Assembly (NCBI RefSeq): GCF_003185895.1
Contig: NZ_QHLY01000012.1
Coordinates: forward strand, 372,001-436,000
DNA length: 64,000 bases
DNA from: Cryobacterium arcticum
GTDB taxonomy: Bacteria; Actinomycetota; Actinomycetes; Actinomycetales; Microbacteriaceae
Direction of reading: 5' to 3'
Position numbers and translations under genes: made by a program. Shown piece by piece: positions 8,034-17,041 of the stretch (position 1 is its first letter; each line of letters starts with the position of its first letter). Below the pieces are notes generated by a model. The model was not told the origin of the DNA, made no database searches, and saw nothing but the letters and a program-made list of their open reading frames with translations.

Positions 8034-9497
8034 CTAGGGGGCCGTGACGCGGCGGCCGCGCACGAAGACGCCCGTGATCGCCGGCTGGCGGAGGGCCATC
8101 AGCAGGGCGAACAGGGTCTGGTCGGTGGCCATGGCGTCGTCGTCGGCACGGATGCCGTTGGCCAGTACCGCCGCGAGCGGCTCCCACTTGTCGGGTTCGA
8201 TGAGCAGGAAGTCGGCGTCCTTACCCACATCGAGGTTGCCGTAACGCTCCTCCATGTCCAGCGCTCTGGCACCGGCCAGGGTGGCGGTGAACAGCAGCTC
8301 GGCCGGGCTGATCGACAGGCCGGCGTCACCGGGTTCGGACAGGTGCACCTTGAAGCAGTCGTTGAGCACCCGGCTCATCAGCCATTCGTCACCCGCGCCG
8401 ATGTCGGAGCCCAGCGCCACGTTCACGCCGAAGCCGGTGGTGCGGGTCCACGGCATCGTGCCGGAGCCCAGGAACTGCTGCGAGGTGGGGCAGTGCGCGA
8501 TCGACGACCCGGTCTCGGCCAGCCGGGCCAGCTCGTCGTCTTCGCAGTGCACGGCGTGCGCCAGGATGCTGCGCCGGCCGAGCAGGCTCGATCCGCCCAC
8601 CGCTGAGCCCGGTAGGAACTTGCCGTCATAGGTATCGAGGTAATGGTCGACCTGGTAGATCGCCTTCACCACGTCGATCTCGCCCGTCTCGGGCCGGTTG
8701 TTCTCGTTCAGGTGGCTGTGGAAGTAGACCCCGTCGCCGCGTACCCCGTCGTAGAGCTCGCCGAGCGCCGCGAGGGTGTGCGGGGTCACCGAGAGACTGA
8801 ACCGGGGCACAACGGCCACCTGCAGCAGCGCCGTGCGGGCGTCGCCGGTGTCGCGGGCGTGCCACCGGGAGATCTCGTCGCTGACCAGGTCGAGGGCCTG
8901 TCCTTCCGAGGTGATCAGCGCGCTGGCCGATTCCGGGCCGACGGTCTGGATGCCGCGCCCGCTGACCAGGCGCAGCCCGGCCCGCTCCGACTCGGCGAAC
9001 AGTGCGTCCTGGGCGTGCGGGAACGCCGAGCCGAACACCAGGGCGCTGGTGGTACCGGCAGCGGTGCGGCGGCGGGTGAAGTCGCGGGCGATCGCGGCGG
9101 CGAAGCCGTCGTCCTTCAGCCGGGACTCGGCCGGGAACACACAGTTGTCCAGCCACTCGAGCAACTGGCCACCGCCGTAGGCATCGGTGGAGTACGTCTG
9201 CGGAAAGTGCACGTGGGTGTCGACGAAGCCGGGCAGGATGAACCCGCCGCGGGTGTCGGTGACGGTCAGGGAGGCGAAGCCGGCGGGCAGGTCGGCGGCG
9301 CGGCCGACCCAGGCGATGGTGCCGTCGCCGGCGGTGACCAGGGCACCCTGCGGCAGCGACACCAGGTGCGCAGGGGCTTCGGCCAGGGTGGGCGAGCCGG
9401 CGACGTGGAACACGTGACCGAGGTAGACGTGGCCCAGGGACCCGGAGCCGAGCGAACCGGCGCCGGGTGATCCCGCCCGGCCGGGATCGTTGGTCAC
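8034..9497 (-). CDS. guaD: Guanine deaminase (amidohydrolase superfamily)
   Basis: The product is about 487 residues and has all guanine deaminase landmarks: PGFVDTHVHFPQ with the first metal HxH, YFHSHLNENN, LAHAVHCEDDE, SIAHCPTSQQFLGSG and ALGSDIGAG with the catalytic Asp. It hydrolyses guanine to xanthine plus ammonia, feeding xanthine dehydrogenase. The N-terminus (about 20 residues) is a Gly/Ser-rich low-complexity leader. The GTG at 9497, two bases after the urate oxidase stop, is the preferred start; another GTG at 9527 would extend into urate oxidase. The gene follows urate oxidase in what looks like an operon with allantoinase upstream. Confidence 0.92.
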   Translation of the reverse strand: MTNDPGRAGSPGAGSLGSGSLGHVYLGHVFHVAGSPTLAEAPAHLVSLPQGALVTAGDGTIAWVGRAADLPAGFASLTVTDTRGGFILPGFVDTHVHFPQTYSTDAYGGGQLLEWLDNCVFPAESRLKDDGFAAAIARDFTRRRTAAGTTSALVFGSAFPHAQDALFAESERAGLRLVSGRGIQTVGPESASALITSEGQALDLVSDEISRWHARDTGDARTALLQVAVVPRFSLSVTPHTLAALGELYDGVRGDGVYFHSHLNENNRPETGEIDVVKAIYQVDHYLDTYDGKFLPGSAVGGSSLLGRRSILAHAVHCEDDELARLAETGSSIAHCPTSQQFLGSGTMPWTRTTGFGVNVALGSDIGAGDEWLMSRVLNDCFKVHLSEPGDAGLSISPAELLFTATLAGARALDMEERYGNLDVGKDADFLLIEPDKWEPLAAVLANGIRADDDAMATDQTLFALLMALRQPAITGVFVRGRRVTAP

Positions 9498-9499
9498 TC

Positions 9500-10408
9500 T
9501 CAGACCAGCCCGGTGTAGGAGTCCCACGCTGGGCCGGCATCCGATGCGTCGTCGTGCATGACAGTGGCCTGGATGAGCCCGTAGGGCCGGTCAGCGGCGT
9601 GGTAGACCTCGTTGTTGTTCTCCACGCCGAACGGCGAGAGGTCGTAGAGGAAGTGGTGCTTGTTGGGGGCGGACAGCCGGATCTCCGCGATGTTGGGGTA
9701 GGCCTCGAGCACCGCCTCACCCATCTTGTAGAGCGTCTGCTGCAGCGCGAGGGAGTGCACCACGGCGAACTGGGTCTTGAGGATCGCCGCGATGCCGGCG
9801 TAGGCAGCCTCCCAGTCGACATCGGTGTGATCGGTGAAGCGCCAGCCGGCGGTGAGCGAGGTGGCCATCACGCGATCGTTGGTGGGCTGCAGCAGCGTGT
9901 ACGGGTCCTGCATGAAGCCTGCGAACTCCGAACCGGTGGACTTGAGCAGGATCAGGTCTTTGAGGCCGCCGACCACCCAGATCTGCTGGGTGTCTCCGGT
10001 GCCCTCGACCGAGATGGCTGCGGTGCGCACCTCCTGGCCGCGGCGCACCCAGGTGTGGTCGTGCTCGGTGCCGTCGACCACCACCCGTTCCCAGGCGAAT
10101 TCCTCGATCTCGACCCGGGAGCCGGCGACCGAGTCGATGTGGTCGACGAAGTGGGTGGCGAGGTCGAGGCCGTAACTCTCGATCGAGAGCAGGCCCTTCT
10201 CCTTGGCGAAGGAGTACGCGGTCTGCTTCTGGGTGTCGGTGGGCAGCACCTGCAGCTGGTCGCCGACCAGGTGGGCGTCGGCGAAGTCGCCGTGCAGGGC
10301 GGTGGAGACGCTGATGTCGTGGATCTCGTGGCGAGGAGTGTCGCGGTAGATGCGCACGATGCGGTTCTCCGCCTTGCCGTAGCGGTTGGGTCCGAGAACT
10401 ATCGACAT
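9500..10408 (-). CDS. Urate oxidase (uricase)
   Basis: This 302-residue cofactor-free oxidase has the uricase N-terminus with RYGKAENRIVRIYRD, and ALHGDFADAHLVGDQLQVLPTDTQK, containing the T-D-T-x-K catalytic triad region. NKHHFLYDLSPFG lies near the end. It oxidises urate to 5-hydroxyisourate plus H2O2, which UraH then processes. The start is fixed by AAGGAG before the ATG at 10408. It sits 66 bp downstream of allantoinase and directly upstream of guanine deaminase. Confidence 0.95.
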   Translation of the reverse strand: MSIVLGPNRYGKAENRIVRIYRDTPRHEIHDISVSTALHGDFADAHLVGDQLQVLPTDTQKQTAYSFAKEKGLLSIESYGLDLATHFVDHIDSVAGSRVEIEEFAWERVVVDGTEHDHTWVRRGQEVRTAAISVEGTGDTQQIWVVGGLKDLILLKSTGSEFAGFMQDPYTLLQPTNDRVMATSLTAGWRFTDHTDVDWEAAYAGIAAILKTQFAVVHSLALQQTLYKMGEAVLEAYPNIAEIRLSAPNKHHFLYDLSPFGVENNNEVYHAADRPYGLIQATVMHDDASDAGPAWDSYTGLV

Positions 10409-10474
10409 GGGTGCTCCTTATGGTCCGGGTGGTGCGTGCTTCGGGTCGTGCGCAGTTCGGGTCGTACGAGAAAG

Positions 10475-11821
10475 TCAGCGGGCGCGCAGCAGTTGGCCCG
10501 CCGGCGGCCGGGCGGATGCGCCGGTCGCGTCGGCCGCAAAAATCACGGCTCCGGCCAACCAGGTGGTGTGCACCCGGCCGAACAGGGTGGCGCCGTCGAA
10601 GGCGCTCACCCGGTTCTTGTGCCGCAGGGCGTCCACGCTCACGGTGAAGGTCTCATCGGGCGCGAAGGCCACCAGGTCGGCCGCGGCGCCGACCGTGATC
10701 GCGCCGGAGTCCAGGCCGGCGAACCGGGCTGTAGCCGTGGTCATCCAGGCCAGCACCCGGTCCAGCGGCAGGCCACGATCCCTGGCAGCGGTCCACACCG
10801 CCGGCAGGCTCAGCTGCAACCCGGAGATGCCGCCCCAGGCCAGGCCGAAGTCGCCGCCGTGGCCGAGCTTGAGCTCGCGAGTGGCCGGTGAGTGGTCGGA
10901 GGCGATGAAATCGATCACGCCGTTCTCCAGTCCCTGCCAGAGCAGCTCCCGGTTGCCCTCATCCCGGATCGGCGGGCAGCATTTGAACGCCGTGGCGCCG
11001 TCGGCGATGGCTTCGGCGGCGAAGCTCAGGTAGTGCGGGCAGGTCTCCACCGTGATCGGCAGCCCCTCCGCCCGGGCGGCGGCCAGCCGCGGCAGCACCG
11101 TGGCGGACGAGAGGTGCAGGATGTGCGCGCGCACGCCGGTGCGACGCACCACGTCGATCACCCGGGCGATGGCGGCATCCTCGGCCTCATCGGGCCGGCT
11201 GGCCACGAAGTCGGCGTAGGCCGTGCCGCCGGCGTTCTCGGAACGATCCAGCACAGCCGGGTCTTCGGCGTGCACCACGAGCAGGCCACCGAACCCGGCG
11301 ATCTCGACCGCGGCCGTCTCGAGCTCGGCGGGGGAGAGGTGCGGGAACTCGTCGACGCCGGAGGGAGAGAGGAACGCCTTGAAACCGAACACGCCGGCCT
11401 CGTGCAGCGGCTGCAGGGCACCGAGGTTAGCGGGGATCGCCCCGCCCCAGAAACCCACGTTGACCGTGGCCTGGGGCGCGGCGGCCTGGCGTTTGAGGTC
11501 GAGCGCCGCCACCGTCGTGGTGGGCGGGATGCTGTTCAGTGGCATGTCGATGATCGTGGTGACACCGCCCGCCGCGGCCGCGAGGGTCGCACTCGCGAAG
11601 CCCTCCCAGTCGGTGCGGCCGGGCTCGTTCACGTGCACGTGGGTGTCGACCACGCCGGGCTGCAGCACCTGGCCGGCGGGCAGGGTGATGTCAGTGCGGG
11701 CCGGCAACACAGCATCCACCGGTTCGATCGTCGTTATCACACCGTCGGAGATCGCGATCGCGGCGGCGCCGAACCCTCGCGCGGTGAGCACTCGGGCCGA
11801 GCGGATAACCAGGTCGTGCAT
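10475..11821 (-). CDS. allB: Allantoinase
   Basis: About 448 residues from MHDLVIRSARV; AGGAGA precedes this ATG, and the upstream extension is not conserved-looking. Cyclic amidohydrolase landmarks are present: VVDTHVHVNEPGR (first HxH), FGFKAFLSPSG with the Lys to be carboxylated, VVHAEDP, AHILHLSSA, and FIASDHSPATRELK with the catalytic Asp. It hydrolyses allantoin to allantoate, the substrate of the hydrolase at the left edge. It is probably the first gene of allB-uox-guaD. A candidate operator lies about 95 bp upstream. Confidence 0.93.
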   Translation of the reverse strand: MHDLVIRSARVLTARGFGAAAIAISDGVITTIEPVDAVLPARTDITLPAGQVLQPGVVDTHVHVNEPGRTDWEGFASATLAAAAGGVTTIIDMPLNSIPPTTTVAALDLKRQAAAPQATVNVGFWGGAIPANLGALQPLHEAGVFGFKAFLSPSGVDEFPHLSPAELETAAVEIAGFGGLLVVHAEDPAVLDRSENAGGTAYADFVASRPDEAEDAAIARVIDVVRRTGVRAHILHLSSATVLPRLAAARAEGLPITVETCPHYLSFAAEAIADGATAFKCCPPIRDEGNRELLWQGLENGVIDFIASDHSPATRELKLGHGGDFGLAWGGISGLQLSLPAVWTAARDRGLPLDRVLAWMTTATARFAGLDSGAITVGAAADLVAFAPDETFTVSVDALRHKNRVSAFDGATLFGRVHTTWLAGAVIFAADATGASARPPAGQLLRAR

Positions 11822-11915
11822 CGGGTTCTCCTGTCGGATTCTGTGGCTAATCGCAGCGGGTTCTGACTGCCTTCCTGTCACCCTAGTGAAGTCGTTCCTG
11901 GCTCGTTCCGGGGTT

Positions 11916-11929
11916 CGGAAATCTGTCGG
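11916..11929. promoter_or_regulatory. Candidate operator, copy 1 (CGGAAATCTGTCGG)
   Basis: The 14-mer CGGAAATCTGTCGG lies between the deaminase stop and the allB start. It matches the 14-mer at 13110-13123 at 12 of 14 positions and lies 95 bp before the allB ATG. Two near-identical imperfect palindromes in two purine-gene promoters suggest one shared regulator. The regulator is not identified. Confidence 0.45.
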
Positions 11930-11973
11930 ACACACACGATCGAGGCGGATGAAACACCATTCGCCGCTGGAGG

Positions 11974-13005
11974 CTACTCGGCTGAATAACCCGCGACGTA
12001 CTCGTCGATCGCGTGGAGGAAGGCCTGCTTCTCGTTCGTGGGCAGCCAGCTCGCTTCGAACGAGTTCTTGGCCAACAGCACCAGTTCGTCGGTGTCGAGG
12101 CCCGCCTTCTCGGCCAACGCCGAGTAATTGTCGGCGACGTAGGCGCCGAAGTACGCCGGGTCGTCCGAGTTGACCGTCACGAGCACCCCGAACTTCAGCA
12201 GCGCCACCATCTCGGCGGCCTTCATGTCCGCGGTGACGAAGCTGTTCGAGACCGGGCAGCAGGTGAGTCCCAGGCGGCGCTCGCGCACCAGGGCCACCAG
12301 CTCCGGGTTCTCCACGATGTTCGTGCCGTGGTCGATGCGGTCAACCTGGATGTCTTCGAGTACCTGGCGGATGTTCTCGATACTGCCGACCTGGTCGATG
12401 TCGCAGTGCATGGTGAGCTTGAGGCCGTTCGCCCGCGCCAGCGCGAAGACGTCGGCGAACTTCGTCGGCGGGTTGTCCCGTTCGTCGGAGTCCAGGCCCA
12501 CACCGATGAACCTGTCGGCGTACGGCAGCGCCTCCGTGAGGGTGGCCAGGGCGCTCTCGGCCGAGAAGTCGCGCAGGAAGCAGAGGATTAGTTCGGCGGA
12601 GACGCCCAACGCTCCGGCGTCGACGGCGGCCCGGTGGTAGCCCACGATCACCTTCTCGATCGGCACCCCCCTGGAGGTGTGCGCCTGCGGGTCGAAGAAC
12701 GCCTCCACCCGGCGCACCCCGTCGGCTGCTGCCCGAACGAAGTACGCCGTGGCGAGGTCATAGAAGTCCTCTTCCTCCACCAGGACATTCACCGCCGGGT
12801 AGTAGACCCCGAGAAAGCTCGCCAGCGAATCGAACTCGTAAGTGGCCTTGACCTGCTCCACGGTGGTCTGGCCGATGTCCACCCCATTGCGGCGAGCGAG
12901 CGCCAGCTTGAGCTCCGGCTCCAGCGTCCCCTCGAGGTGCAAGTGCAGTTCCGCCTTGGGCAGGCCGGAGACGAACGCCGGGGTCGGTACGATAGCTGAA
13001 GACAT
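11974..13005 (-). CDS. Adenosine/adenine deaminase family protein with altered HAGE motif
   Basis: About 343 residues from MSSAIVPTP, with AAAGGAA before the ATG. It is a COG1816-type deaminase: LPKAELHLHLEG (metal HxH), VEAFFDPQAHTSRG as in adenine deaminases, RIDHGTNIVEN, CCPVSNSFV and VNSDDPAYFG with the metal and catalytic Asp pair. In place of HAGE, whose Glu is the proton shuttle in known deaminases, the sequence reads MHCDIDQ, so the His is kept but the Glu is absent. Context (guaD, xdh, uox) suggests adenine or a related base as substrate, yielding hypoxanthine. A different reaction or substrate is possible. Confidence 0.8.
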   Translation of the reverse strand: MSSAIVPTPAFVSGLPKAELHLHLEGTLEPELKLALARRNGVDIGQTTVEQVKATYEFDSLASFLGVYYPAVNVLVEEEDFYDLATAYFVRAAADGVRRVEAFFDPQAHTSRGVPIEKVIVGYHRAAVDAGALGVSAELILCFLRDFSAESALATLTEALPYADRFIGVGLDSDERDNPPTKFADVFALARANGLKLTMHCDIDQVGSIENIRQVLEDIQVDRIDHGTNIVENPELVALVRERRLGLTCCPVSNSFVTADMKAAEMVALLKFGVLVTVNSDDPAYFGAYVADNYSALAEKAGLDTDELVLLAKNSFEASWLPTNEKQAFLHAIDEYVAGYSAE

Positions 13006-13316
13006 TGGGGTTCCTTTCAGGGTGGACCCCGTGACGCTATCACGCCAGGGTTTTCGGATCATCCGGGGAGAATCTCGCGTTTCAGCACGGCTTTTCGGCC
13101 GTAATGAACCGGAAATGTTTCGGTCTTCGCCGCGTCACACACAGCAATTAGTGTTCGAGTCATCCGAACGTTTGTTGCAGCGGATGTGGCGTCGTGAAAC
13201 ACCGCAATCACACCAGCATCACCACAGCACGACATCACATTCACAAACAGGCAATCCGCCCCAGCACGCCGTTGAGTTCCACGGCAACCCCCGAGCACCA
13301 CCGAGAGGACCGCGTC
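13006..13316. other. Divergent intergenic region between deaminase and ABC importer
   Basis: This 311-bp gene-free stretch separates the minus-strand deaminase gene from the plus-strand importer. It contains the operator candidate at 13108-13124 and a GTTCG-N7-CGAAC inverted repeat around 13153-13169. The right half is a C/A-rich stretch that likely forms the untranslated leader of the importer mRNA. No convincing sigma-70 hexamer pair is seen. Confidence 0.6.
13108..13124. promoter_or_regulatory. Candidate operator, copy 2 (imperfect 17-bp palindrome)
   Basis: ACCGGAAATGTTTCGGT reads as an imperfect palindrome: outer ACCG/CGGT arms, inner AA/TT, and one G-T mismatch. It lies about 100 bp before the deaminase start and 190 bp before the importer start. 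It shares CGGAAAT-N-T-N-TCGG with the element at 11916-11929 upstream of allB. Confidence 0.5.
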
Positions 13317-14405
13317 ATGACGCAAGCCCCACTTTCCCCGTTCAATCGTCGATCAGTGAAGCGCATCGGCACCGGCATCGCCGCCGCCGCAGCCCTGACC
13401 CTTGTCCTCTCCTCCTGCGCCAGCGATGCCGGCTCCTCCTCGGACGACTCGGCTGAGGCCGCCTCGTTCGGTGACGCCAGCATCCAGCTGTCCTGGATCA
13501 AGAACACCGAGTTCATGGGCGAGTTCGTCGCCGACGACGCCGGTTACTTCACCGACGCGGGCTTCGACTCCGTCGACCTCATCCCCGGTCCGGCATCGGC
13601 TGAAGCCGGCGTCATCTCCGGCAACGTCGACCTCGGCATCGGCAACGCCATCTCCACCGGCACCGTCATCGCCGAAGAGGGCGCACCGCTGAAGATCATC
13701 GGCGCGACGTACCAGAAGAACCCGTTCACCATCCTCTCGCTGGCCGGCGTCGGCAACATCGCCACCCTCGACGACCTCGCGGGCAAGACCATCGGTGTGC
13801 AGGCCAGCAACCAGAGCCTCTGGGATGCGTTCCTCAAGATCAACGACATCGACCCGTCCACGATCACCGTCGTTCCGGTCGAATACGACCCGACCCCCCT
13901 CTTCAACGGTGAGGTCGACGGCTGGTTCGCCTACCTGACCAACGAGTCGATCGACGCCGAGCTGGCCGGTCTCGACCCGGTCAACCTGCCGCTGGCCGAC
14001 AACGGCCTGCCGTTCGTCGCCGAGACCTTCACCGCCTCCGACGACGCGATCGCCAACGACCGCGAAATGCTCAAGGCCCTGCTGGTCGCCGAGATCAAGG
14101 GCTGGTCCGACGCGATCAACGACCCCACCGCTGCCGCCACCCTCACGGTGGACACCTACGGCAAGGACCTGGGCCTGACCATGGAGAAGGAAACCCGCCA
14201 GGCGGAGATCCAGGCCACCGACCTCGTCGTGAGTGCTGACACCGAGGCCAACGGCCTCTTCACGATCAGCGACGACCTCAAGGCGGAGTCCATCGCCACC
14301 CTGGAGGCCGCCGGCATCGACATCGACGCCGACACGCTGTTCGACACCACGCTGCTCGACGAGGTCTACGAGGAGAACCCCGACCTCGTCGCCTACAGCA
14401 AGTAA
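13317..14405 (+). CDS. ABC transporter substrate-binding lipoprotein (NMT1/THI5/SsuA-like)
   Basis: About 362 residues from MTQAPLSP, preceded by GAGAGGA. A lipoprotein signal ends at the lipobox LSSC, after a hydrophobic stretch AAAALTLVL. The mature part has the NMT1-like periplasmic fold: QLSWIKNTEFMGEFVADDAGYF, VDLIPGP, VISGNVDLGIGNA and TYQKNPFTILSLAG. Relatives bind pyrimidine precursors, riboflavin-type rings, sulfonates or nitrate. Its position between the deaminase and XdhC genes argues for a purine-type ring compound. It heads an operon with the ATPase and two permeases. Confidence 0.88.
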   Translation: MTQAPLSPFNRRSVKRIGTGIAAAAALTLVLSSCASDAGSSSDDSAEAASFGDASIQLSWIKNTEFMGEFVADDAGYFTDAGFDSVDLIPGPASAEAGVISGNVDLGIGNAISTGTVIAEEGAPLKIIGATYQKNPFTILSLAGVGNIATLDDLAGKTIGVQASNQSLWDAFLKINDIDPSTITVVPVEYDPTPLFNGEVDGWFAYLTNESIDAELAGLDPVNLPLADNGLPFVAETFTASDDAIANDREMLKALLVAEIKGWSDAINDPTAAATLTVDTYGKDLGLTMEKETRQAEIQATDLVVSADTEANGLFTISDDLKAESIATLEAAGIDIDADTLFDTTLLDEVYEENPDLVAYSK

Positions 14406-14447
14406 TCCAGCTCCACCCGCAAGTCGCTCCAGCATGCGGTACGCCGG

Positions 14448-14477
14448 CGGCACCCGTCTCACTCGAGGCGGGTGCCG
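14448..14477 (+). terminator. Hairpin between binding-protein and ATPase genes
   Basis: A perfect 9-bp stem (CGGCACCCG / CGGGTGCCG) with a 12-nt loop lies between the substrate-binding protein stop and the ATPase gene. There is no T tract. Such hairpins commonly stabilise or partially terminate the upstream message, so the binding protein is made in excess. Confidence 0.55.
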
Positions 14478-14530
14478 TCGGCGATACTGATGTATCGGCA
14501 CCCGACGACGCCCAGTAAGGAATGTACGAC

Positions 14531-15358
14531 GTGAGCACGATCGACACCGGTCTTCCCGCCACCGAAACCGCCCCGGGAACCGGTCTGCACATCTCAGGGC
14601 TGCACAAGACCTTCTCGGTCGGCCGCAAGGAGGTGGTAGCCCTCGACAACGCGAACCTGCACACCGACAAGGGCAGCTTCCTCTCCCTGCTCGGCCCCTC
14701 CGGTTGTGGCAAGTCCACCATCCTGCGCATCCTCGCCGGCCTGGAGAACCCGACCAGCGGCACGACCAGGGTCGACGGCAAGAGCCCCGCGGAGCTCCGC
14801 AGCGGCCACGAACTCGGCATCGCCTTCCAGGACTCCGCCCTGCTGCCCTGGCGCAGCGTGCGCAGTAACATCAAGCTTCCCTTCGAGGTCGCCCGGATGC
14901 CCGTCGACGAAGACTATGTCACCGAATTGATCCAGCTCGTCGGCCTCACGGGCTTCGAGAAGGCCAAGCCCGCCCAGCTCTCCGGCGGCATGCGCCAGCG
15001 TGTGTCGATCGCCCGGTCGCTCGTGCTCAAGCCCTCTGTGCTGCTGCTCGACGAACCCTTCGGCGCCCTCGACGACATGACCCGCCAGCGACTCAACGTG
15101 GAACTGCTGCGCATCTGGACCGAGAAGCCCGCCACCACCCTGATGGTCACGCACGGCATCTCCGAGGCGATCTTCCTCTCCGACCAGGTGGCCGTGATGA
15201 GCCCCCGGCCCGGCCGGGTCAAGGAGGTCATCGAAATCGACCTGCCGCGTCCGCGGCTGCCCGAGATGATGCGCACCCCCGAATTCCACGCGCTGCACGA
15301 CCGCGCCTCCGAACTGCTCTTCGGCGCCGACACCCCGGCCACCAGCGGAGCACACTGA
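14531..15358 (+). CDS. ABC transporter ATP-binding protein (SsuB/TauB-like)
   Basis: About 275 residues. Walker [11 protein letters not shown]-loop [11 protein letters not shown], signature [15 protein letters not shown], Walker [14 protein letters not shown] and H-loop VTHGISEA are all intact. The importer class matches SsuB/TauB/ThiZ. A GTG at 14531 lies 9 nt after AAGGA and is preferred over an ATG at 14522, which sits directly against the AAGGA. The stop overlaps the first permease start (TGATG). Confidence 0.92.
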   Translation: MSTIDTGLPATETAPGTGLHISGLHKTFSVGRKEVVALDNANLHTDKGSFLSLLGPSGCGKSTILRILAGLENPTSGTTRVDGKSPAELRSGHELGIAFQDSALLPWRSVRSNIKLPFEVARMPVDEDYVTELIQLVGLTGFEKAKPAQLSGGMRQRVSIARSLVLKPSVLLLDEPFGALDDMTRQRLNVELLRIWTEKPATTLMVTHGISEAIFLSDQVAVMSPRPGRVKEVIEIDLPRPRLPEMMRTPEFHALHDRASELLFGADTPATSGAH

Positions 15359-16161
15359 TGCCCGTCACCCGTGGCCTGCCCGGCTGGGCGACCGGCCTGC
15401 TCGGCGTTGCCGTCGTCGTGGCGCTCTGGTGGATCAGCGCGCTCACGATCTTCCAAAACTCCGGGTCGGTGCCCGGCGGCGCCATCCCCACCCCGGCCGA
15501 AGTGGTCTCCCAGTTCATCAATGACGGCTTCGGCTTCTATTGGCCGCACATCACCATGACCCTCAGCGAAGCCGCCATCGGCTTCCTCTGGGGCAACGGC
15601 CTGGCGCTGCTGCTCGCCGGCCTGGTGCTGATCGTGCCGCGCATCGAGAAGATCGCGCTGCAAGTCGCCGTGATCACTTACTGCGTGCCGATCGTGGCCA
15701 TCGGCCCGATCGCCTACATCGTGATCGGCCCGCCCCGCGGCGACCCGTCCGGCACCGCGGTGTTCCTCGCCGCCCTGTCGGTGTTCTTCACCACCGTGGT
15801 CGGATCCCTGGTGGGCTTGAAGGCGGCCGACAAGGCCAGCCTCGACCTGGTCACCGTCTACGGCGGCACCAAGTTCACCCAGCTGCGCAAGGTTCGGCTC
15901 ATCGCCGGCCTGCCCAGCGTGCTGAACGCCCTGCAGATCGCCGCCCCGGCGGCGCTGCTCGGCGCTATCCTCGGCGAGTACCTCGGTGGTGCCGAACGCG
16001 GGCTCGGCCTGGCCATGCTCGCCGCCGGCAACGCCGCGAACGTGGAACGGGTGTGGAGCCTCGCCCTGGTCGCGGGCCTGCTGGCCGGCATCGGCTACCT
16101 GTTGTTCGCCGTGATCTCACGCTTCGCCACCCCTTGGACCACCGGACGGAGCAGCTCATGA
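15358..16161 (+). CDS. ABC transporter permease (SsuC/TauC-like), first of two
   Basis: This 267-residue integral membrane protein has about six helices. The first spans roughly residues 8-28. The cytoplasmic EAA coupling loop is VYGGTKFTQLRKVRLIAGLPSV-like, followed by ILGEYLGG. It overlaps the genes on both sides by 1-4 bp, showing tight coupling. Unlike most systems of this class, which use a homodimer, two different permease genes are present, so the channel is probably a heterodimer. Confidence 0.9.
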   Translation: MPVTRGLPGWATGLLGVAVVVALWWISALTIFQNSGSVPGGAIPTPAEVVSQFINDGFGFYWPHITMTLSEAAIGFLWGNGLALLLAGLVLIVPRIEKIALQVAVITYCVPIVAIGPIAYIVIGPPRGDPSGTAVFLAALSVFFTTVVGSLVGLKAADKASLDLVTVYGGTKFTQLRKVRLIAGLPSVLNALQIAAPAALLGAILGEYLGGAERGLGLAMLAAGNAANVERVWSLALVAGLLAGIGYLLFAVISRFATPWTTGRSSS

Positions 16162-17039
16162 GCACGCAGACGGTCTCGGACAAGCCCACCCTCTCCGGCA
16201 ACCGGCCGACCGTGGTCACCAAGAGCACCGGTGCGCAGGCTCGGGGCGTCGGCGCCTACATCGGCCGGGCGCTGGGCACAGGCGTGCTCACCCTGGTGAT
16301 CGTGCTCGCCGCCTGGCAGGGCCTGATCCTGCTCCTGGGTGTGTCACCGTTCATCGCCAAGGGCCCGCTGGATGTCTTCAACTGGCTGTTCACGGTGCCG
16401 GAAGCGGCCGAGAACCGGGCCTTGATCCTCACCAACCTGGGTGTCACGCTCACCGACGCGTTCCTCGGCTTCGTCGCCGGCATGGTGCTCGCCCTGGTGC
16501 TGGCCACCCTGTTCACCCTGTCCAAGGGCATCGAGCACGCCCTGATGCCCATCGCCCTGTTGCTGCGCAGCGTGCCGCTGGTGGCGTTCGTGCCGGTGCT
16601 CATCCTGATCACCGGTCGCGGCCCGTCGATCGCCGTGGTCACCGGCGCCATCGTGGTGCTCTTCCCCGCCCTGGTGAACATCGCCTTCGGCCTGCGCTCC
16701 GCATCTCCGCAGGTGAGCGATGTCATCGCCGTGTACGGCGGCACCCCGTTCACCGCGCTTCGCAAGGTGGCGTTGCCCAGCTCGCTGCCGTCGTTCTTCG
16801 CGGCGATCAAGATCTCCATTCCCGGCGCCATCACCGGCGCCCTGCTGGCCGAATGGCTGGCCACCGGCCAGGGCCTGGGCTACGGCATCGTCGTTGCCGT
16901 GTCGCAGGTGAAGAACTTCGAGGTCTGGTCGTCGGTGGTCGTCATCACGATCGTGTCGATGGTGCTCTACGGTCTGGCGCAGTTCGCCGAGAACCTGGTG
17001 CTGCGCCGTATGGGCATGGACCAGAGCGCAGGCAGCTAA
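16158..17039 (+). CDS. ABC transporter permease (SsuC/TauC-like), second of two
   Basis: About 293 residues from MSTQTVSDK at 16158; the much longer open frame upstream only runs through the previous gene out of frame. A ~35-residue polar N-terminus precedes six predicted helices. The coupling loop is VIAVYGGTPFTALRKVALP, and LLAEWLATGQGLGYGI follows as in SsuC/ThiX. The ATGA overlap with the first permease and the 2-bp gap to xdhC place it in one operon with the purine oxidation factor. Confidence 0.9.
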   Translation: MSTQTVSDKPTLSGNRPTVVTKSTGAQARGVGAYIGRALGTGVLTLVIVLAAWQGLILLLGVSPFIAKGPLDVFNWLFTVPEAAENRALILTNLGVTLTDAFLGFVAGMVLALVLATLFTLSKGIEHALMPIALLLRSVPLVAFVPVLILITGRGPSIAVVTGAIVVLFPALVNIAFGLRSASPQVSDVIAVYGGTPFTALRKVALPSSLPSFFAAIKISIPGAITGALLAEWLATGQGLGYGIVVAVSQVKNFEVWSSVVVITIVSMVLYGLAQFAENLVLRRMGMDQSAGS

Positions 17040-17041
17040 CC

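Noticed and set aside
8626..9822. Minus-strand 398-codon frame overlapping guanine deaminase and urate oxidase
   Set aside because: It is in another frame of the same strand as guaD and is Arg/Pro/Thr-rich, without any recognisable motif.
9467..10891. Plus-strand open frame of 474 codons across urate oxidase and allantoinase
   Set aside because: It is antisense to two strongly conserved genes, has no ribosome site, and its composition (Gly, Val, Arg, Asp) is the usual mirror of GC-rich coding DNA.
15540..16157. Long N-terminal extension of the second ABC permease
   Set aside because: It is out of frame with the first permease gene and Arg/Pro-rich; the ATG at 16158 with the 4-bp overlap is the real start.
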